This document shows positions 26,901 to 32,849 of a DNA stretch of 64,000 nt, one piece after another. A program made the translations under genes and the position numbers. The stretch spans positions 16,242,062 to 16,306,061 of the forward strand of contig CP092882.1 in the NCBI GenBank assembly GCA_030710605.1. The letters are read 5' to 3'. How positions within the stretch are numbered: the first letter of the stretch is position 1; each line of letters starts with the position of its first letter. The notes under the pieces were generated by a model that was not told the origin of the DNA, searched no databases, and was given only the letters and a program-made list of their open reading frames with translations. Source of the stretch: Cordylochernes scorpioides (taxonomy: Eukaryota; Arthropoda; Arachnida; Pseudoscorpiones; Chernetidae).

Positions 26901-28103
26901 AATCTTTGGGTCCTAATATTTGGTTGTTTTCAACCCTGACAATGGCCAACAGCCCGAAAAGTGTATGTGGTTGACCTTTCTTGATTCATCAAGAATTCGG
27001 TTGATCATATATCACGGAACAAGTAAAATAAACGTTTTGTTTATTTTTGTTCCTCCAGATGGCGCTTTCCCATCTAGATTAACTTATGTGAGCACGGTAA
27101 ATATATAAGCCTTTTTAATTTTAAATATAAAAGTATATATTTGATTTAAAATAATACATATCAAATTTGTTAGCATTTAAACCTAATTAAGGCAGTTAAA
27201 AAAGACGGATCGATAAAGTGAAAGAAAAAAAAATATTTTCTCCAAAATTTCGAGGTCTTGCACTTTCTCTTTCTCTCTTTAACAAATTTGTCTGATAAGA
27301 TATTTGACCTATTACTTAATTTATCTTTTTAAATGTTATGAAATCAAAGCCCCCTGAGTTATAATGAGGGTCATGATCCAAAACCAAGGTATACAGTTTT
27401 GATTTTCTCTGAATTTACTGAAACTATTGTGTGTTGATATATACTTTATCCCCACTGTACTTTTTCAACTGAGGTGATAGTAAAATGTATTATTTTACTT
27501 CACTTTTAAGAAGGTGATGACACTTTGGTTTAGATATCCCATACCACTTCTACCTAATGTTATATAAATGCTCATCTATCTTAATATCAAATAAATCTTA
27601 ATTTAAATGCATATAACTAGGTACATTCGCGTTCATCTGTTAATGGGAATTTATACTATATATAGCGTTTATAGGTTTCTTTAAAAAGAAAATATAGCAT
27701 TAGAATATTGCTTCATTTTTTTAAAAAGAACATACGTCTTCTATATTTTCATTTAAATGGAAACAAATTGAAACGTATAAAATACAAAAGGAGCAATGAG
27801 ATAGGTTTACAAATTCGAAAGTATAAATTACAATTTTGTTAATCTGTTAATAAAATAATAAATAATTCACCACAATATGGTTCAAAATTATGGAAACTCA
27901 TTAATAATTTTTCAGGTTGATATATAATTTTGAGTTCGAGAGATATTATACGAGTTAAAAAAGGCTCAAATCATTCTATAAGATCATTTAGAAGGTAAGT
28001 ATATGAAACAGAGAGAGAGAGATATATATATATATAGAAACTACCCACCTTCTTGGGCCGCAGAGATGGAAACTAACAAAGCTGCAGTAACCACTACCAA
28101 CAT
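2722..28103 (-). CDS. Gene A: mannose-receptor-like multi-CTLD membrane lectin, 5' 16 exons (3' end off window)
   Basis: This is a spliced gene, read right to left. Exons: 28049-28103, 19983-20125, 19607-19744, 19112-19292, 13101-13186, 11399-11485, 11251-11342, 9058-9140, 8482-8675, 6633-6730, 6515-6573, 5014-5103, 4132-4176, 3910-4076, 2956-3115, 2722-2901. Every junction has GT/AG and matching phase, giving 1858 nt (619 codons plus 1 nt). The product has a signal peptide, a unique N-terminal region, CTLD1-4 and the first residues of CTLD5. By family it is probably a secretory-pathway glycan-recognition or endocytic receptor. By analogy with gene B, eight more exons, including the transmembrane one, should lie left of the window. 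Introns are swollen by BEL/Pao, Gypsy and copia elements. The structure is predicted; transcript data would settle marginal acceptors (exons 2, 3, 4). Confidence 0.85.
2956..3115 (-). CDS. Gene A exon 15: CTLD4 core
   Basis: Phase 0 in, phase 1 out, with donor GTAAGT. It encodes the CTLD core, including DIWIGLKVESGLSSWG, the family's conserved WIGL strand. No EPN or QPD calcium-binding tripeptide is present. The paralogue is 46316-46475. Confidence 0.88.
3910..4076 (-). CDS. Gene A exon 14: start of CTLD4
   Basis: The acceptor is ATCACAG and the donor GTAAGG. It encodes SYFQYDQSCYKMN, then WQQAVDQCEVESGYLATVHS and DENDFLLKL. This is the canonical CTLD opening, with a cysteine pair, the W-x2-A-x3-C helix and the L-A-x-x-x-S strand. 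Phase 1 in, 0 out. Confidence 0.88.
4132..4176 (-). CDS. Gene A exon 13: short linker between CTLD3 and CTLD4
   Basis: A 45-nt exon between TTGCAG and GTAAGT, phase 1 to phase 1. It encodes a hydrophilic linker (EKPNQVNNSLQPEK) with a potential N-glycosylation site NNS. It is too short to find by ORF length but is conserved in copy B (47492-47536) with matching splice sites. Confidence 0.75.
4287..4368. repeat. Small palindromic MITE in gene A intron
   Basis: Two arms of about 31 bp (4287-4317 and 4338-4368) are near-perfect inverted repeats containing GCATATCCTGAC. They flank a GC-richer loop. The same element is present at 47646-47727, so it predates the duplication. Related palindromes occur at 38233-38780. 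Confidence 0.8.
5014..5103 (-). CDS. Gene A exon 12: end of CTLD3
   Basis: The acceptor is ATATGCAG and the donor GTTTGT. It encodes EYQLCHLNYQ...AECKIPRQFACM, the closing strands of a CTLD with the terminal conserved cysteine. Phase 1 to phase 1. The paralogue is 48697-48786. Confidence 0.85.
5480..5950. repeat. Dispersed repeat of unknown class in intron 11
   Basis: This GC-richer block is conserved in copy B (about 49160-49640). Its right part (about 5800-5910) also matches, in inverted orientation, 24955-25070 beside the Gypsy element. The shared part reads as LDHDCLYSVRNTKGRPRC, with stops around it. I do not recognise the family. It may be a retroelement LTR or a decayed coding fragment. 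Confidence 0.55.
6311..6452. repeat. Foldback MITE, intron 11
   Basis: An arm starting GAAATGGAAGCATTGAAG and containing TTTCTTTGTAAATATA is repeated in inverse at 6412-6452, around an AT-rich loop. It is shared with copy B at 50284-50428, so it predates the duplication. Confidence 0.7.
6515..6573 (-). CDS. Gene A exon 11: CTLD3 middle part
   Basis: A 59-nt exon between TTTTCAAG and GTAGGTG, phase 2 in and phase 1 out. It encodes MANQGSQLIYMSKKLVNSS with an N-glycosylation-type NSS. The copy-B sequence (50487-50545) is the same. In gene A the next exon is exon 12. In gene B a 90-nt exon candidate lies between the two. Confidence 0.78.
6633..6730 (-). CDS. Gene A exon 10: CTLD3 N-terminal half
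   Basis: It encodes ENWIFANQYCQQYGAILADH and then ENEVE. This is the W-x2-A-x3-C-x3-G-A-x-L-A helix-strand unit of a CTLD. The acceptor is GTTGCAG and the donor GTAAGA. Phase 0 in, 2 out. The paralogue is 50605-50702. Confidence 0.88.
7411..8030. repeat. Large foldback element (280-bp arms), copy A
   Basis: The arms 7411-7686 and 7750-8030 are near-perfect inverted repeats, starting or ending in the CATAAAGCCTCCAGGG motif, around a loop of about 63 bp. Inside the arms is a GC-rich segment (GCGCGTGCTT, GGGTTATGGGCTGGG). The left arm lacks 5 bases present in the right arm. Copy B carries the same element (51385-52311), split by a solo LTR. There is no coding capacity, so it is probably a non-autonomous DNA transposon. 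Confidence 0.85.
8482..8675 (-). CDS. Gene A exon 9: Cys-rich end of CTLD2 and start of CTLD3
   Basis: The acceptor is AGAAATAG and the donor GTATGT. Phase 1 in, 0 out. It encodes TCCLGFDCRIFHGDEYNMK, CESSAPQLC, an Asn/Pro-rich spacer (YNNPTNPNLPLTP) and ICPYKTPNRPCLW. It closes CTLD2 and opens CTLD3. Copy B has two copies (52763-52956 and 54163-54356) from a tandem duplication. Confidence 0.82.
9058..9140 (-). CDS. Gene A exon 8: CTLD2 middle part
   Basis: An 83-nt exon with acceptor TTTTTCAAG and donor GTTTGC. Phase 2 in, 1 out. It encodes TDFLLAETLYFENYKSFNFY and EKKNES (N-glycosylation type NES). Only this frame joins exons 7 and 9 without a stop. It is duplicated in copy B (53341-53423, 54741-54823). 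Confidence 0.78.
9141..10014. other. Intron 7 sequence, nothing recognised
   Basis: AT-rich intronic DNA, collinear with copy B (54824-55705). I see no exon-like stretch with splice sites here. Confidence 0.5.
10015..10290 (-). other. Conserved GC-richer block with two overlapping ORFs, unknown
   Basis: The intron is AT-rich, but this block is near 50% GC and is conserved in copy B (55706-55981). Two minus-strand frames are open in both copies: one of 91 codons (10015-10290) and one of 60 codons (10097-10279). The differences between copies change residues in both frames, so neither shows clear coding constraint. The flanks carry a TGTGTCAGCCTGAAG motif that recurs near 37940, suggesting an old dispersed repeat. 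I do not recognise a protein family. Confidence 0.4.
11251..11342 (-). CDS. Gene A exon 7: start of CTLD2
   Basis: It lies between ATTTCAG and GTAAGTA, phase 0 in and 2 out. It encodes KTTDIYIDGQCFSFSNNNCS, then GRSTAFIAKS, an atypical CTLD opening with two cysteines. The paralogue is 58233-58324. Confidence 0.82.
11399..11485 (-). CDS. Gene A exon 6: end of CTLD1
   Basis: An 87-nt exon between TTTGCAG and GTAATAC, phase 0 to phase 0. It encodes NCLIYQLGFACEKNTAYNPS and ILCE. The YQLGFACEK motif is the closing strand of a CTLD. The paralogue is 58381-58467. Confidence 0.83.
11486..13100. other. Intron 5, conserved between copies, no gene seen
   Basis: This AT-rich stretch matches copy B 58468-60069. 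Copy B has an extra segment of about 155 bp at 59178-59333. I see no further exon, and exons 5 and 6 join in phase without one. Confidence 0.5.
13101..13186 (-). CDS. Gene A exon 5: CTLD1 middle part
   Basis: An 86-nt exon with acceptor GTGTTCAG and donor GTAAGT, phase 1 in and 0 out. It encodes KESYWVVTFRVLELRNYGHQ and ICTTLNYE. It links the opening of CTLD1 (exon 4) to its end (exon 6) in frame. Copy B 60070-60155 keeps both splice sites and the frame despite several residue changes, which suggests coding constraint. Confidence 0.8.
13320..13628 (-). repeat. BEL/Pao 3' LTR (copy A)
   Basis: It shares GTTTGCGAGCGTAGGGTCAC and the tail ACAGGTTTCTATTTTATAAC with the other LTR, and carries a GC-rich stretch near 13440-13560. 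On the minus strand it follows a G-rich tract (ATCGGGGGCCGGAA), the likely polypurine primer. Confidence 0.88.
13611..14372 (-). pseudogene. BEL/Pao integrase C-terminal part
   Basis: It encodes the end of the integrase core and the BEL-specific C-terminal domain: PHFGGAWERLIKSVKKCL, INSRPLTYVSSDPTKEDSLT and PKHFLRGANN are hallmarks of Pao integrases. It continues the frame-shifted piece upstream at 14366-14950. Copy B has the same region in one longer frame. Confidence 0.9.
14366..14950 (-). pseudogene. BEL/Pao integrase zinc-binding and core domains
   Basis: It shows the HHCC finger (HERCAHQGSETLLNNLRGRF, then CSRCRL) and the start of the core (YAFGPFTVTVGRRHEKRW, IFTCLFTRAIHLEV). A frameshift near 14370-14430 separates it from 13611-14372; copy B reads through this point. 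Confidence 0.88.
15542..15890 (-). pseudogene. BEL/Pao RNase H-like region, broken
   Basis: Overlapping short frames carry pieces of the region after RT (RRRKRQKEPTGDGFQQ-like and VCWSDSKMVLAWIRSEAGRY). The SDSKMVLAWI motif is typical of BEL/Pao RNase H. Copy A lacks two segments (near 15780 and 15900) that copy B retains. Confidence 0.7.
15869..16477 (-). pseudogene. BEL/Pao reverse transcriptase
   Basis: The RT shows KLRLVFDASARSNGVSLNEA, ALTGDITDMFHRVRV and QRFLWRN. The catalytic box reads YVDV in this copy, whereas copy B keeps YVDD, so this copy has lost a catalytic aspartate. A frameshift near 16450 separates it from the upstream frame. Confidence 0.9.
16378..17058 (-). pseudogene. BEL/Pao protease-to-RT region
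   Basis: It encodes the stretch before RT. GWRTPLGWTVGG and LLWRDAEGTLADSYQMVLGR match the Pao pattern, followed by DEYLEKGYIRKL. No complete protease or gag precedes it. Confidence 0.85.
17513..17803 (-). repeat. BEL/Pao 5' LTR (copy A)
   Basis: A 291-bp partner of the 13320-13628 LTR, with the same ends and many substitutions and small deletions, so the insertion is old. Its right flank (17881-18000) repeats sequence found left of the element (13271-13319), meaning the element landed inside a tandem repeat of about 120 bp. Confidence 0.88.
18526..18900 (-). pseudogene. Non-LTR retroelement (LINE) C-terminal fragment
   Basis: One minus-strand frame reads PRRLLTRFVDQLKELTGLTV, then ADIVNRAQDRDVCYRIVFG and a stop. 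This resembles the tail of LINE-type endonuclease/reverse transcriptase proteins (T-[FY]-x-D-Q-L-x-x-D-T-G-L, then A-x-D-R-x-x-W). The assignment rests on pattern memory only. A neighbouring stretch (18880-18990) resembles the copy-B-specific insertion at 59178-59333. Confidence 0.5.
19112..19292 (-). CDS. Gene A exon 4: start of CTLD1
   Basis: It encodes NENVTGPCPEGWRTFINKCY and EAVNYCVGEEATLYFYDLSK, a classic CTLD opening preceded by an N-glycosylation motif (NVT). The donor GTAATC gives phase 1, fitting exon 5. I chose acceptor ACTTAAG at 19293-19294 because it gives phase 0 with exon 3. An alternative acceptor (GTTACAG, exon ending 19276) would need a phase-1 partner. Confidence 0.82.
19607..19744 (-). 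CDS. Gene A exon 3: N-terminal region
   Basis: A 138-nt exon (46 codons), phase 0 to 0, with acceptor TTTTCCAG and donor GTATGA. It encodes SRNWLFANNSKLRLVKESRP and then a run of aromatic and basic residues (FFIRIFQLGIRPRFFFNRK). It lacks CTLD motifs and resembles no domain I can name. An alternative acceptor lies 9 nt upstream. Confidence 0.6.
19983..20125 (-). CDS. Gene A exon 2: N-terminal region
   Basis: A 143-nt exon with acceptor CTTTAAG and donor GTATTC, phase 1 in and 0 out. It encodes PGGHMFLPDIDAGDYTIELS and KVSHESNAKLGQLFLESYSQ. The alternating hydrophobic pattern suggests a beta-sandwich. The phase fits the signal-peptide exon at 28049. The weak acceptor leaves some doubt. Confidence 0.6.
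20508..20882 (-). pseudogene. Gypsy integrase C-terminal domain
   Basis: It encodes VNDLVLVKNYRHPDTGKLAP, FTGPYTIIE and IHVNKLKYY, the SH3-like C-terminal part of Gypsy integrases. It is in the same frame as 20943-22292, separated by one TAA stop at 20943-20945. Confidence 0.85.
20943..22292 (-). pseudogene. Gypsy RNase H and integrase
   Basis: RNase H motifs are YCDASTQGIAGIL, TVSELECLAIV and TDHQALQWL. The integrase has the HHCC finger (HQEYNHPG...CHTCQ) and a core with DTIAGF, LSDRAPAFTS and NPQANGLIERLN, giving the D, D and E catalytic residues. A frameshift near 22290 separates it from the RT part. Confidence 0.92.
22289..22633 (-). pseudogene. Gypsy RT thumb/connection
   Basis: It encodes DTLEDYLQHLQQFL, KCSFFKTNIDFLGYTV and LQSFLGAVNVYNKFIPDYA, the standard Gypsy RT second half. 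It is offset from the preceding frame by a homopolymer slip near 22600. Confidence 0.9.
22593..23492 (-). pseudogene. Gypsy reverse transcriptase, catalytic half
   Basis: It shows PLHDQQEIQTQIEQMLQNGI, FCIDYRKLN, VDIASAYWQVEV and FCRLPYGFKNSPQIYHRAI. The catalytic box YFDD is intact. It is joined upstream to the protease by another frameshift. Confidence 0.92.
23473..23718 (-). pseudogene. Gypsy aspartic protease
   Basis: It begins MPFLIDTGASINILN, the active-site DTGAS of retroviral-type proteases. It is short and frame-shifted relative to both neighbours. Confidence 0.82.
23759..24163 (-). pseudogene. Gypsy nucleocapsid, zinc-knuckle-like
   Basis: A basic, Pro/Arg-rich segment with CHQC and CKYCNAMHWHSQC, a CCHC-like zinc knuckle. 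It continues gag in another frame. Confidence 0.75.
24094..24750 (-). pseudogene. Gypsy gag (capsid part)
   Basis: It starts MEEQTEQSND and contains FFDNFDAQADRAELTYTDRL, LPCYLQGKPLQYFRSL and FSRFLAIKLTPQMPLEDYY, the retrotransposon-gag pattern. The start codon is the first in frame after the presumed LTR and leader. Confidence 0.82.
24955..25253 (-). repeat. Repeat beside Gypsy 5' end, shared with lectin introns
   Basis: The left half (24955-25070) is the inverse of part of the dispersed repeat in gene A intron 11 (about 5800-5910) and its copy-B partner. The segment also keeps a 92-codon minus-strand frame of unknown type. It could be part of the Gypsy LTR or an older repeat into which the Gypsy inserted. 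Confidence 0.5.
25254..26440. other. Intron 1 sequence with a short direct repeat
   Basis: A near-exact direct repeat of about 32 bp, centred on AGGGGGCTTTGCAT, lies at 25323-25382. The rest is AT-rich, apart from the MITE at 25732-25903. A 51-codon plus-strand frame at 26221-26376 (starting MVETRSGKMQ) has no splice or homology support. Confidence 0.4.
25732..25903. repeat. pogo-like MITE
   Basis: It begins CAGTAGACCCTCTATAAAGG and ends in the inverse GGAGGTTCTACTG, flanked by TA on both sides. These are the ends expected of a pogo/Tigger-type MITE. Relatives lie at 29489-29620 and 35084-35245. Confidence 0.75.
26441..26820. repeat. Three-unit tandem repeat, period about 127-132 bp
   Basis: Three units start at 26441, 26568 and 26700. 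Each contains an AACAACAAC tract, GAGATACAAAGATTTTACA, GGAATAGGTATAATAACTG and GTCAACCGCGTAA. Units differ mainly in the length of the AAC tract. Confidence 0.9.
26820..27110. repeat. Diverged MITE related to 38450-38760
   Basis: It shares GCGTATTTACG, TTTCTTGATT.ATCAAG and CCAGATGGCGCT with the repeat at 38480-38760, in the same order. It is degenerate and non-coding. Confidence 0.55.
28049..28103 (-). CDS. Gene A exon 1: start codon and signal peptide
   Basis: ATG at 28103-28101 opens MLVVVTAALLVSISAAQE, a signal peptide with likely cleavage after the small residues near the end. The donor is GTGGGT, phase 1. An in-frame TGA lies 24 nt upstream, so the protein cannot start further out in this exon. 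The next in-phase exon found is 19983-20125, which implies an intron of about 7.9 kb. Confidence 0.7.
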
Positions 28104-30424
28104 GTCTCTAATTACATTAGTTAATCAGCCCTCTGATAATAGTACGCCCACAACATCCTTTTCCTTTTCCAGACTGATATAATTCCTCCCTAATGGTCAC
28201 ACTTGAAGTAGGTAATTCAATAGTTTCGAAATATATCTTTTTTAAAAACTATTTTTAAGCATTTGATTCATTTTATATTAACATTTCAGTGTGGACTATT
28301 TATTATTTTAACCCAAAAATAATAATATATTTTAAAATATTTTGTACCTTATGAAACAAATCAATCTTTTTAACCCTTTTTTGGTTGAACGTAAATTCAG
28401 TCAATGTGTGTTTTATGAACAAAATAATACATCTTGTTATTTTCACGTTTGCCTTCATTTATTTTCTATGTTACATTATAGGAAGTAAGGTTGACAATTT
28501 TTAATCATATTATGGTTTTTATTCAGTCCAAACTTTCAAAAATATTAATTTATATATACAGTGAGATAAAACAGAGGAAAAGTTGTAAATTTATAAAATC
28601 ATTTCCATCAGTTTATCACGCAAGTGAAAGAGACATATTGTGGAATATAAGATATATACTACGTATATGAATCTGAATAATTTTAAATGAATTATAGAAA
28701 ACAATTTTATATAGCATGAATTTTCTTCTTTAAAAATATATTTTTTCAATACTTTCTGTGATGAAAATATGTAAATGGACATTTGCGATATAGCAAGTGT
28801 ATTGGGAGTAATGTTTTCATATAAATGAAAGGTAAATATTCAATAGGAATTTTTTCTGTTTTTGTCTTTTTATCAAATTATGCTTAATTGATTTTGTCTT
28901 TTCTGTTCATGAATGAGCATTACCCGAGTCGAATTTTTATTTATAATTCTATTGTCCTCTAAAAGGGGGAGAGAGATTGAAATTTAAGCTAATTTATTAC
29001 CTTTCATTTAATATATATATTATTAATAATATATTTTAGCACACTTTCAATTAAAATTAATATTAGTAGGTGACCGGACATTTTTCGCTTCTTCTTCTCC
29101 TACCAAGAAAGTTTGCGGTGGATATACACTCATGGACATAACTAAAGGAAGTAGAAGGTTTTTGATGTCAGGTAGTATTTTTTCTTTTAAGGAGTCAGAG
29201 GTAGTTTTTTTCACACTTGGTGATCTCGTGTCTTCAATAAAGGTCACTGCGTTTCAAATATCTTTCATAGATATTGTCTGAATTTCAATATACATGCTAA
29301 AAGGTACAACCTACTTAAATTTTGCCCATGAGTGTGTAATTTATACCAACCTTTAAAAGCCTACATAATACAACAATTCTTTAATATTTCAATATTATTC
29401 CGTGATAAAATAGTTTTCTCTTTGGGGTTCAAATAAAAATGTGTACAAAATCCCTTCTTTCTTCTAAATTATTTTATTTTATTAATTACAGTAGAACCTT
29501 CCTTTAGTGGACACCTCTCCCTAAAGGATAGTTTTATTTTGCAAACTACCATTTTTACAATTGAGCCACTCTATGGTAAGTGGGCTTTGGCTCTGCAATT
29601 AGATATCCTTTACAGGGATGTACTACTTAAAAAATAATATATATGTGGTGTGTGTATTTATTTTTATTATTCTCATCATATTCAGACGCGATATCCCCAT
29701 AAGGGAGGCTTTCTTCAAGAAACAATACAAAATTCTTAGATTAATTTACATAAACAATTACTGATTTAAAAATTCAAGCATGAATTGTAAAATCAAGCAT
29801 GATTTTATATACAAACCAGGAACAACAAATGAAATTAAAAAAAATACAAATATATATATACATTGTTTAGCAATTACGTTTTCTAATTAAGAGAGAAATC
29901 ATAGATATATTTGCAGAATTTCATGCATTTAAAATATGAGTCTTTACTTTTTATGAACATAAAAAGATTATTATATTCAATGTCTTTTCCCAATATCTTT
30001 AGTTCTGTAAGATTGACACTCAATATGGTGTATAAAATTTAGAAAAATGAACACATCACAAGAGAGACCTAGGAAACCATAGAGAGAGACTGGACAGGCA
30101 CAGCCGGACGGTCGCTCGTGTTGCCCACAATAATCAAATATCTTAAAAGTCCTGAGGTGTTAGCTAACAGGCCTTAGTGATCGCCTCTTGTCATGTCGCT
30201 GCTATTTCAAGTGACAAGACTTTACCCTCCATCTTTGTTTCTTATAGGTTGGCTTCATTAAATTGAGACATATGTTATTTAACACTTAATATAATTATCA
30301 ATATAGATCAAATATAAGTTGGAGGTGTGTTATAATATGAATTTTAATGAATTTCAATCACTTATTATGTAAAAATTGAACATTGTTTCGTTTTGTAGCA
30401 GTTTACTTTTTTTTTTATTGAACA
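28104..30424. other. Intergenic region upstream of gene A
   Basis: AT-rich DNA between the gene A start and the Helitron relic. It should contain the gene A promoter, but I see no element I can name. It includes a repeat at 29030-29330 whose GTCTTCAAT.AAGGTCAC core recurs at 44221, and a pogo-like MITE. Confidence 0.45.
29489..29620. repeat. pogo-like MITE, degraded
   Basis: It starts after TA with CAGTAGAACCTTCCTTTAGTG and keeps GTGGACACCTCTCCCTAAAG. The right terminus is decayed. Same family as 25732-25903. Confidence 0.6.
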
Positions 30425-30656
30425 CTAGTAGAAAAGCCCGTCCAAGGACGGGATCGGCTAGAGCAGGTGGATTCCTAATTTTATTTCTCACATTCCTTTT
30501 TGATACTTAATAATATGTAATCGGAAGTGTTTGAGGTAAAATAACGTTCATGGTCCGTCAGGGATCGATCCCCTTCCGAGCGTTGCAACATTTTACCTTT
30601 CGGGTCATTTTATTGATATTTTTTTAATTAACATTTTTACTTTAAAAGAGGTGAAC

Positions 30657-30929
30657 TTACAATGAATAAATTTCTTTGTAAACAACATTTTTGGTGAAGC
30701 AAGCTGAACTATTTTCAAGAAGCCTTCCTTGCTTGCTTCCGTGGATTATTTTCATTTTAACACACTTAGAGCTTTTCACCCTAGAAAAAGCAACATATAA
30801 CTGACCATGGCTAAAAACTGGTTCAGGTAAATAGATGATCATCATTTTCAGGATGCAAGGCACCTGAGCGGTGATAAATCTGTCCGTTGATTCGGAAACA
30901 ATAGGGCCCATATCCAGGAGGAGGTGCAA
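30657..30929 (-). pseudogene. Helitron helicase (PIF1-like) C-terminal fragment
   Basis: It contains LPEPVFSHGQLYVAFSRVKS, the motif VI region of PIF1-type helicases. The catalytic Walker motifs are absent. The frame overlaps the end of the Rep-side fragment, marking the deletion junction near 30830-30900. Confidence 0.8.
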
Positions 30930-31420
30930 GGTTTGCTCCCATTAAAGCGAATGCTAGCGCACTGTTGAAGGAACGGATGTTTTCCATGAAGTTCTTTGAA
31001 AGTTGATGCTTTCCAGTCATTAAACTTTCAAATAGTTCAGAGGTTTGAATCGGTTCAAGTTCGACTTTTCCTTTGGAACAGCATTTATGAAAAGTTTTAC
31101 TGTATGTCGTTTGTTCCAATTCGAAATACTTTGCTCTACATTTTGGGCAAACTTGATCAAGTTGGCCACAAAGGTGCAGGGGAATTTGATCTTCCTCGAA
31201 ACATGTCCCTGTTGGCAAAGGTAGATTATCTCCCTGTCGAATTCTTTGCATCCTCAGCCTACTGTTTTCCCTTTGAAGGGCTCATTGATTTTCACTCATA
31301 TTCATTCGGTATTGCTGTTGTTGTTCATTATGCCGTTCTCTTATGGGTGAATTTAAACGTCTTTGTCGCTGCTGTTCAATACGACGTTGCTTTGCTTCGA
31401 TGGCCTCAACAATAGAAAGG
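30823..31420 (-). pseudogene. Helitron Rep N-terminal region
   Basis: A Gln/Arg-rich start (about 31300-31420: IEAKQRRIEQQRQRRLN) precedes a stop at about 31285. Then comes a zinc-finger-like stretch (LHLCGQLDQVCPKCRAKYFE, HKCC) and FNSALAFALMGANLAPPPGY, typical of Helitron-like N-terminal regions. The Rep HUH motifs and most of the helicase are missing. Confidence 0.78.
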
Positions 31421-31699
31421 GCTCTTTTAGGAGAAATTGTTTATAAAAATAAAATAATCAAGCTAAATTAAAAAAATAAAATTATTTAATAAATATTATT
31501 CCTCAAATATTCACCGAATAAATTGCCGAAAGCAAAAAATGGCTAATAAGGTCAGAATAGAATAAAATAAAGGATGAAAACAAAAACCAAACAGACCTAC
31601 AGCCGGCCACGTCACTTAACTACGTAACTTGAACACGTGACACAGAATGGACCAATCCTATTAGGCTTCAACGAACAAACGCTTTATTATATGTGATTA

Positions 31700-32632
31700 T
31701 TTTAACACTCGCACATCAAAACAGTTCTGGCGATATTAAAGAGTTTCTCTGTAATTCTTTCCTTAGTGGAATTTATTTCATCAATGACCTTATCTTTATT
31801 ATTTTATTTCATGGAACTATCTTTTCAAATAAAAAAAAACATCCACTGATATTTCTTCCACTTAATGTGCGTACTTTATCGATCTCTTAATTATATTTGA
31901 ATTCAATACTTTCTAAGAAAGTGACTCTTTATTGATCATGTGCAAAGAATTTCCAAATACTAAATTCAATAATCTGTGCATTTTTGTTTCAATATTTTAA
32001 TTTAATAAAAATATCCATGATGTACATCTTGAGAAGATATAGTATGATTATATGTAACCATCATTTCTTCCATTACATCTACACTCTCCTTTGTTATGTT
32101 ATAATTATCTCTGGCTTCGAGGATTCTCCTGTTAAAATTATTATTGTACTGCCTAAATATACTGAATATTTGATAGGATATTCAGGGCCAATATATTGAA
32201 TATAGCGCGCTCAGGCGTCAATGTATCATAAATTCGAGAGGTATTTCATATCATCGAAATACTTATCAATTTTGAGAATTATAATCTCTTGTTCTTTATT
32301 ATTTGACAAATAGAGTACCCAAATAATTTTCTATTTGAACCAATATTTCGACATACATGCCATCCATTTATCTAATGGTGGTATTGTGACTATAACTAAG
32401 TAATCAAAAAGGGTTATTCGAAATTATTATGATGCCTTGGATGACCCTATTGTTTTGTCATTTATAAACACTTAAAATATTGGGACTGACTGGCTTAAAA
32501 CCAAGATACATGTCAATTCTAAAATGTTGTATTTATTTCGATGGCTACCAAGATCGATTGACTTTTTTAAAATAAAAATATAATTAATAAAGAAAACCAC
32601 AATATATGTTAAGAAATACTTTTAAAACGTTT
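31700..32632. other. Intergenic AT-rich DNA downstream of gene B
   Basis: Nothing recognised. Frames here are short and AT-biased, without splice or domain support. Confidence 0.4.
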
Positions 32633-32638
32633 TTTATT
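32633..32638 (-). terminator. Gene B polyadenylation signal AATAAA
   Basis: AATAAA on the minus strand, 24 nt after the gene B stop codon. A very short 3' UTR is implied unless a more distal site is used. Confidence 0.5.
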
Positions 32639-32661
32639 TAAAAGGTTTTGAAATGTATTAT

Positions 32662-32849
32662 CTAGAGATGTATGGTATCTTGGTTTAATGAGTTGCGAAA
32701 CTGCAGTCGTTCTCTGCTGAGCTGATACCAGGTCAGTATCTGGGGCTGACGGCGGGCCATGTGTAGCGCCATGAGCAGCAATGTGGCTCCGAGGGCCACT
32801 CCCAGTATGGCCACTAGCGTGGTCAACCCGTTGGATGAAGCCTCCAGGC
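32662..32849 (-). CDS. Gene B last exon: transmembrane helix and cytoplasmic tail
   Basis: The acceptor is GTTCCAG, phase 1. It encodes a juxtamembrane GLEASSNG and the helix LTTLVAILGVALGATLLLMA. A tail of about 34 residues with ARRQPQ, WYQLSRERLQFRN and C-terminal TIHL follows, ending in TAG. Basic residues directly after the helix fit the type I stop-transfer rule. GC content is well above the flanks. Confidence 0.85.

Larger units (their letters stand above)
30425..31690 (-). mobile_element. Helitron relic, internally deleted
   Basis: Read on the minus strand, the 3' end has a hairpin (CCCGTCC/GGACGGG) followed about 10 nt later by CTAG and a host T, the canonical Helitron terminus. The body fuses an N-terminal Rep-side region to the last motif of a PIF1-type helicase, so several kilobases are missing. 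The 5' TC end was not located; 31690 is approximate. Confidence 0.75.

Noticed and set aside
30030-30240. GC-richer stretch as a tRNA-derived SINE or RNA gene
   Set aside because: I could not find A and B box promoter motifs at proper spacing or a cloverleaf.
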